Source: CAZTKP01 sp964614215
Lineage (GTDB): Bacteria > UBP6 > UBA1177
DNA: 7,374 bases
NCBI GenBank assembly: GCA_964614215.1
Contig: CAZTKP010000132.1
Coordinates: 1-7,374, forward strand
Direction: 5' to 3'
Positions 4,612-7,374 of the stretch are shown here, one piece after another. The translations under genes were made by a program, and so were the position numbers. The notes beneath the pieces were generated by a model that saw only the letters and a program-made list of their open reading frames with translations, ran no database searches and was not told the DNA's origin. Every line of letters starts with the position of its first letter. The stretch's first letter is position 1.

Positions 4612-6938
4612 TACGGCTTCTTGCCATATCAACTTTTATTACAGTACTTTTTCTATCCTGTTCAGAAAACCTTATCACAGTTTATGTTAAGGACAGCTCA
4701 GGCGGATCTGTTAAAAACTTTACTGCTATAATTTCTCAAAACAATACAACAAAAGAGCTTACCTGCAATAACGGATCAGGAGAAAACGAACTTGCAAAGT
4801 GTACAGAAAATGGACTGAAGATCTTTGATCGGACACCACTGTATATTTATGTTAAATCTAAAAATTACGAACATACCGGCTTAGAGATTTCAGAAACAGA
4901 CAGCATTGTGCTGTCAAAGCTCGGAGAATATGAAACAAACGATGACTACGTAACAGGGTTTACTTATTCTAAAGGCATCGATCCCTTTCTTGATTTTTCA
5001 TACAGAACAACCAGCGAGCTTGGAACCACCTATGCTCTTAAATTTCTGATAATGAATATCGACTCAGAACCTCAGGTTTACTTCATGAACACAAAAAAAC
5101 ATCCTCTGCACTATGATTTTGCAAGACAGGTTCTTGAAGTAGATCAGACGGTAATGGAATTTGAGGATAACACATATCACGGCACTGACAGAACGGCAAT
5201 GGCGGGAACTATTCTCTACTATCCTGATATTGAAAACGCAGGTGAGAACAAGATATCTTCACCTTTTTCAGTAACATTTTTTCCAAGTGACGATCTAAAC
5301 CCTCAGCAGGCACTTTTCTGCCACAGACTGATCGAAGAGAGAATGAACCATGCAGAACTTTCAGGGCAGGATCGTAAAGTTATCTACCTTCCCGCAGGTG
5401 AGCAGCAGGAAAAAGATGTTGAACAGCACAGAGAACTTTTTGAAAAGGAAGGCGCCGCTATTCTTTTTAAAAGAGATCTCTATTCGGGAATTCCTTTTCA
5501 GCTTCTAAACACAGGAACTGCTTACGGAACACTCCTGCTAAAGTCCCCGGAAGATCTTGAAAAAGATGTGGTCTCATTTAAGGACATCCTTGTTCTGACA
5601 AGACTTCCCAACGAACTTCCAGTTGTAGGCGGAACAATAACTGCTGAAATGCAGACTCCTCTTGCCCATGTAAATATTGCTGCAAGAAACCGCGGAACAC
5701 CGAACATTTCCCTTCCCGATGCAGATAAAGATGAAAGGATCACATCTCTTCTTAATAAGATCGTAAGGTTTGAAGTTAAAAGCGGTTCGTGGAGCTTGAC
5801 TGAAGCGACTTTGGAAGAAGCTCAAGCTTACTGGGAAAGTATAAAAAAGGAGAAGATTTTTCCTGAATTTGATCTCGAAAATAAAAAAATAAGACCGCTT
5901 GAAGATATCAGTTTTGCTGATTCAATTTCCTACGGTGCAAAGGCGGCAAATGTAGCGGAACTTTCAGGACTACTCGGTCAGAATGCACCGATTGGATTTG
6001 CCGTTCCTTTTTTCTACTACGAAGAATTTATCAAAAACAGCATTATAACTGAACCCCTGATCGATGAAGCAGAGAACGACTGTATAGACGAAGGCAGGGA
6101 TATGGATCTTTGCAGCGATGTGTCTGAATTCATTGCCGAAAACGGGAAAGATGCAACTCTGGAGAGTTTTATTGATATAATGCTGACAGATAACAGTTTT
6201 TTAACTGACTCCCCTTTTCGGGAAGCAACTCTTGACGGTCTTAAATATTTTATCGGGCACATTCCTGTTGATACTGAATTTGCAGCAGATCTTCGCGGAA
6301 TGATAGAACTTTTTCACGGAAACGATCCTGTCAGACTCAGATCGAGCACTAACGCTGAAGACCTTGAAGACTTTAGCGGAGCAGGACTTTACCGCTCAGT
6401 AACAGCCTACGCATCAGGTAGTGACAGTGCATCTTCACAGATCAGAAAAGTATGGGCTTCCGTTTGGAACTACAGTGCATTTGAAGAAAGAGAACTCTGG
6501 AACATTGATCACAAGTCAGTGAAAATGGGTGTTCTTGTTCATCAGTCTTTTCCCGATGAGAATGCTAACGGTGTTCTGATTACACAGAACATTTCCGATC
6601 CAACTGTTTACGGACACTATGTTAACGTTCAGCTTGGAGAAGTTTCGGTCACAAATCCCGAAAACGGAGCATTTCCCGAGATCTTTGTCATAATTCCGGG
6701 AGTTGAGTCACAGGTGCAGATGCAGAGTCTGTCCTGGTCAAGCCTTTCACCTGGAGAACCTATCCTTAATATTGAGGAAGTAGCTGAACTTTATAAACTT
6801 TCCGACAAGGTCCACACTCATTTCTCTGAGCTTTACGGCAAACACAAGCTCAACTGCGCTTTTGATATTGAATTCAAATTCATTCCGCCTCAAAGAAAGC
6901 TTATTTTCAAACAAGTCCGTCCTTATATCGATCAGTAG
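4608..6938 (+). CDS. Lipoprotein with phosphohistidine swivel domain and PEP-synthase/PPDK-type ATP-grasp domain
   Basis: ATG 4608 overlaps the previous stop as ATGA, with GGAG seven bases upstream. The 776-residue product begins with a lipoprotein signal (LFLSC, Cys18). Residues about 21-105 resemble a small beta-sandwich with one Cys pair (53, 65). Residues about 110-330 include VYFMNTKKHPLHYDFARQVL (157-176), a segment I associate with bacterial 'PEP/pyruvate-binding domain' proteins. The swivel domain follows (about 335-390), with QTPLAHVNIAARNRGTPN and the candidate phospho-accepting His354. The PPDK_N ATP-grasp domain (about 435-774) has SYGAKAANVAEL (Lys445), RLRSSTNAEDLEDFSGAG (Arg578), FDIEFKF (Glu755) and KQVRP (Gln769, Arg771). 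These are counterparts of ATP- and metal-binding residues in PEP synthase and PPDK. Domain order matches glucan water dikinases, not PEP synthase, and the PEP/pyruvate TIM barrel is absent. The phosphotransfer substrate is unknown. Export makes ATP supply puzzling, so a non-catalytic binding role is possible. Confidence 0.87.
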   Translation: MIRLLAISTFITVLFLSCSENLITVYVKDSSGGSVKNFTAIISQNNTTKELTCNNGSGENELAKCTENGLKIFDRTPLYIYVKSKNYEHTGLEISETDSIVLSKLGEYETNDDYVTGFTYSKGIDPFLDFSYRTTSELGTTYALKFLIMNIDSEPQVYFMNTKKHPLHYDFARQVLEVDQTVMEFEDNTYHGTDRTAMAGTILYYPDIENAGENKISSPFSVTFFPSDDLNPQQALFCHRLIEERMNHAELSGQDRKVIYLPAGEQQEKDVEQHRELFEKEGAAILFKRDLYSGIPFQLLNTGTAYGTLLLKSPEDLEKDVVSFKDILVLTRLPNELPVVGGTITAEMQTPLAHVNIAARNRGTPNISLPDADKDERITSLLNKIVRFEVKSGSWSLTEATLEEAQAYWESIKKEKIFPEFDLENKKIRPLEDISFADSISYGAKAANVAELSGLLGQNAPIGFAVPFFYYEEFIKNSIITEPLIDEAENDCIDEGRDMDLCSDVSEFIAENGKDATLESFIDIMLTDNSFLTDSPFREATLDGLKYFIGHIPVDTEFAADLRGMIELFHGNDPVRLRSSTNAEDLEDFSGAGLYRSVTAYASGSDSASSQIRKVWASVWNYSAFEERELWNIDHKSVKMGVLVHQSFPDENANGVLITQNISDPTVYGHYVNVQLGEVSVTNPENGAFPEIFVIIPGVESQVQMQSLSWSSLSPGEPILNIEEVAELYKLSDKVHTHFSELYGKHKLNCAFDIEFKFIPPQRKLIFKQVRPYIDQ

Positions 6939-6967
6939 TTGACAAAACTTTTTTTATTTTCTAAGGT
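6939..6967 (+). promoter_or_regulatory. Possible promoter for ilvE
   Basis: A perfect TTGACA (6939-6944) begins on the base after the TAG stop of the preceding gene. The best -10 at 17-base spacing is only TAAGGT (6962-6967), three of six consensus positions, so the call rests on the -35 and on the need for a start site before a separate metabolic gene. The rest of the 77-base space is AT-rich and shows no GC-rich terminator stem. Confidence 0.25.
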
Positions 6968-7015
6968 TTTCAGCATACATGTTTTTTTACTAAATTTTTA
7001 TATCAGGAGACAAAA

Positions 7016-7374
7016 ATGAAAGCAGACATCAACTGGTCACAACTTCGTTTCGATTACATCAAATGCGACTACCGTTTTATTGCAAAATTCAAAGACGGAA
7101 AATGGGATGAAGGAGAACTTTCAACAGACGATTTTCTCAGAATACACGAGGGTTCCACAGCTCTTCATTACGGTCAGCAGTGTTTTGAAGGAATGAAAGC
7201 TTACACCACAAAAGAAGGAAAGATCGTGATCTTCCGTCCTGACAGAAATGCGGCAAGAATGAGAAATTCATGTGAGCAGCTTCTTATGGCAGTTTATCCT
7301 GAAGACAAGTTCGTTGAAGCTGTGAAAAAAGTTGTGAGAGCAAACGCGAAGTTCGTTCCACCTTACGGAAGCGG
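7016..7374 (+). CDS. ilvE: Branched-chain amino acid aminotransferase, N-terminal part
   Basis: The first 119 codons of a PLP-dependent class IV aminotransferase run off the right edge. The enzyme interconverts leucine, isoleucine and valine with their 2-oxo acids, using glutamate/2-oxoglutarate, in the cytoplasm. ATG 7016 has AGGAG at 7005-7009, six bases upstream. Family signatures are clear: IHEGSTALHYGQQCFEGMKAY across 43-63, FRPDRNAARMRNSCEQLL across 73-90 and VPPYGS at 114-119. These resemble the longer BCAT type found in many Firmicutes and eukaryotes more than E. coli IlvE. The catalytic lysine lies beyond the window. It is likely transcribed separately from the envelope genes upstream. 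Confidence 0.93.
   Translation, partial: MKADINWSQLRFDYIKCDYRFIAKFKDGKWDEGELSTDDFLRIHEGSTALHYGQQCFEGMKAYTTKEGKIVIFRPDRNAARMRNSCEQLLMAVYPEDKFVEAVKKVVRANAKFVPPYGS

Noticed and set aside
6944..6970. Possible terminator hairpin after the large lipoprotein (6944-6951 with 6963-6970)
   Set aside because: The stem is nearly all A-T with one G-C and one G-U, has an 11-base loop and no T-run directly after it.

Overview
The window reads entirely on the + strand and looks like chromosomal DNA of a moderately AT-rich Gram-negative bacterium. Four of the seven recognisable genes encode proteins with a lipoprotein signal peptide. The Asp/Asn-rich linkers, the Gly-Asp-Thr/Gly-Asn-Thr stalk, the tandem DUF1566 domains and the TolB/CsgG-like protein ending in a C-terminal membrane segment recall proteins of Myxococcota/deltaproteobacteria-like lineages known mostly from metagenomes. 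That placement is inference from style, not a proven taxonomy. A run of 100 N at 1252-1351 shows this is a scaffolded draft assembly.

Layout. Positions 2-148 are the tail of an integral membrane protein, possibly a transporter. Next come a promoter candidate, a GC-rich segment (251-360) able to fold into a branched RNA structure, and a 95-residue lipoprotein gene with a Pro/Glu/Gln-rich arm (411-698). Positions 711-761 hold a decayed copy of the 3' end of the first gene, so the leader plus lipoprotein unit sits between two imperfect direct repeats. A strong-looking extended -10 promoter (889-917) then drives a tightly coupled three-gene operon: a TolB/CsgG-like exported protein (944-1609, interrupted by the gap), a lipoprotein with two DUF1566 domains (1609-2868), and a COG1092-type SAM-dependent methyltransferase (2868-3725). 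Both junctions are TAATG overlaps.

A second unit begins with a -35 box that overlaps the methyltransferase stop codon. It encodes a lipoprotein with an acidic linker, a 13-unit Gly-X-Thr stalk and an eight-cysteine C-terminal domain (3790-4611). It continues through an ATGA overlap into a 776-residue lipoprotein (4608-6938) carrying a phosphohistidine swivel domain followed by a PEP-synthase/PPDK-type ATP-grasp domain. A separate gene, the start of a branched-chain amino acid aminotransferase (ilvE), runs off the right edge.

The most notable item is the last lipoprotein. Its dikinase/PEP-synthase-like catalytic motifs look intact, yet the protein appears to be exported and lipid-anchored, outside the ATP-containing cytoplasm. 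Its domain order (His domain before ATP-grasp) is that of glucan water dikinases rather than of PEP synthase. The candidate structured leader at 251-360 and the direct-repeat pattern around it are the next most interesting features.
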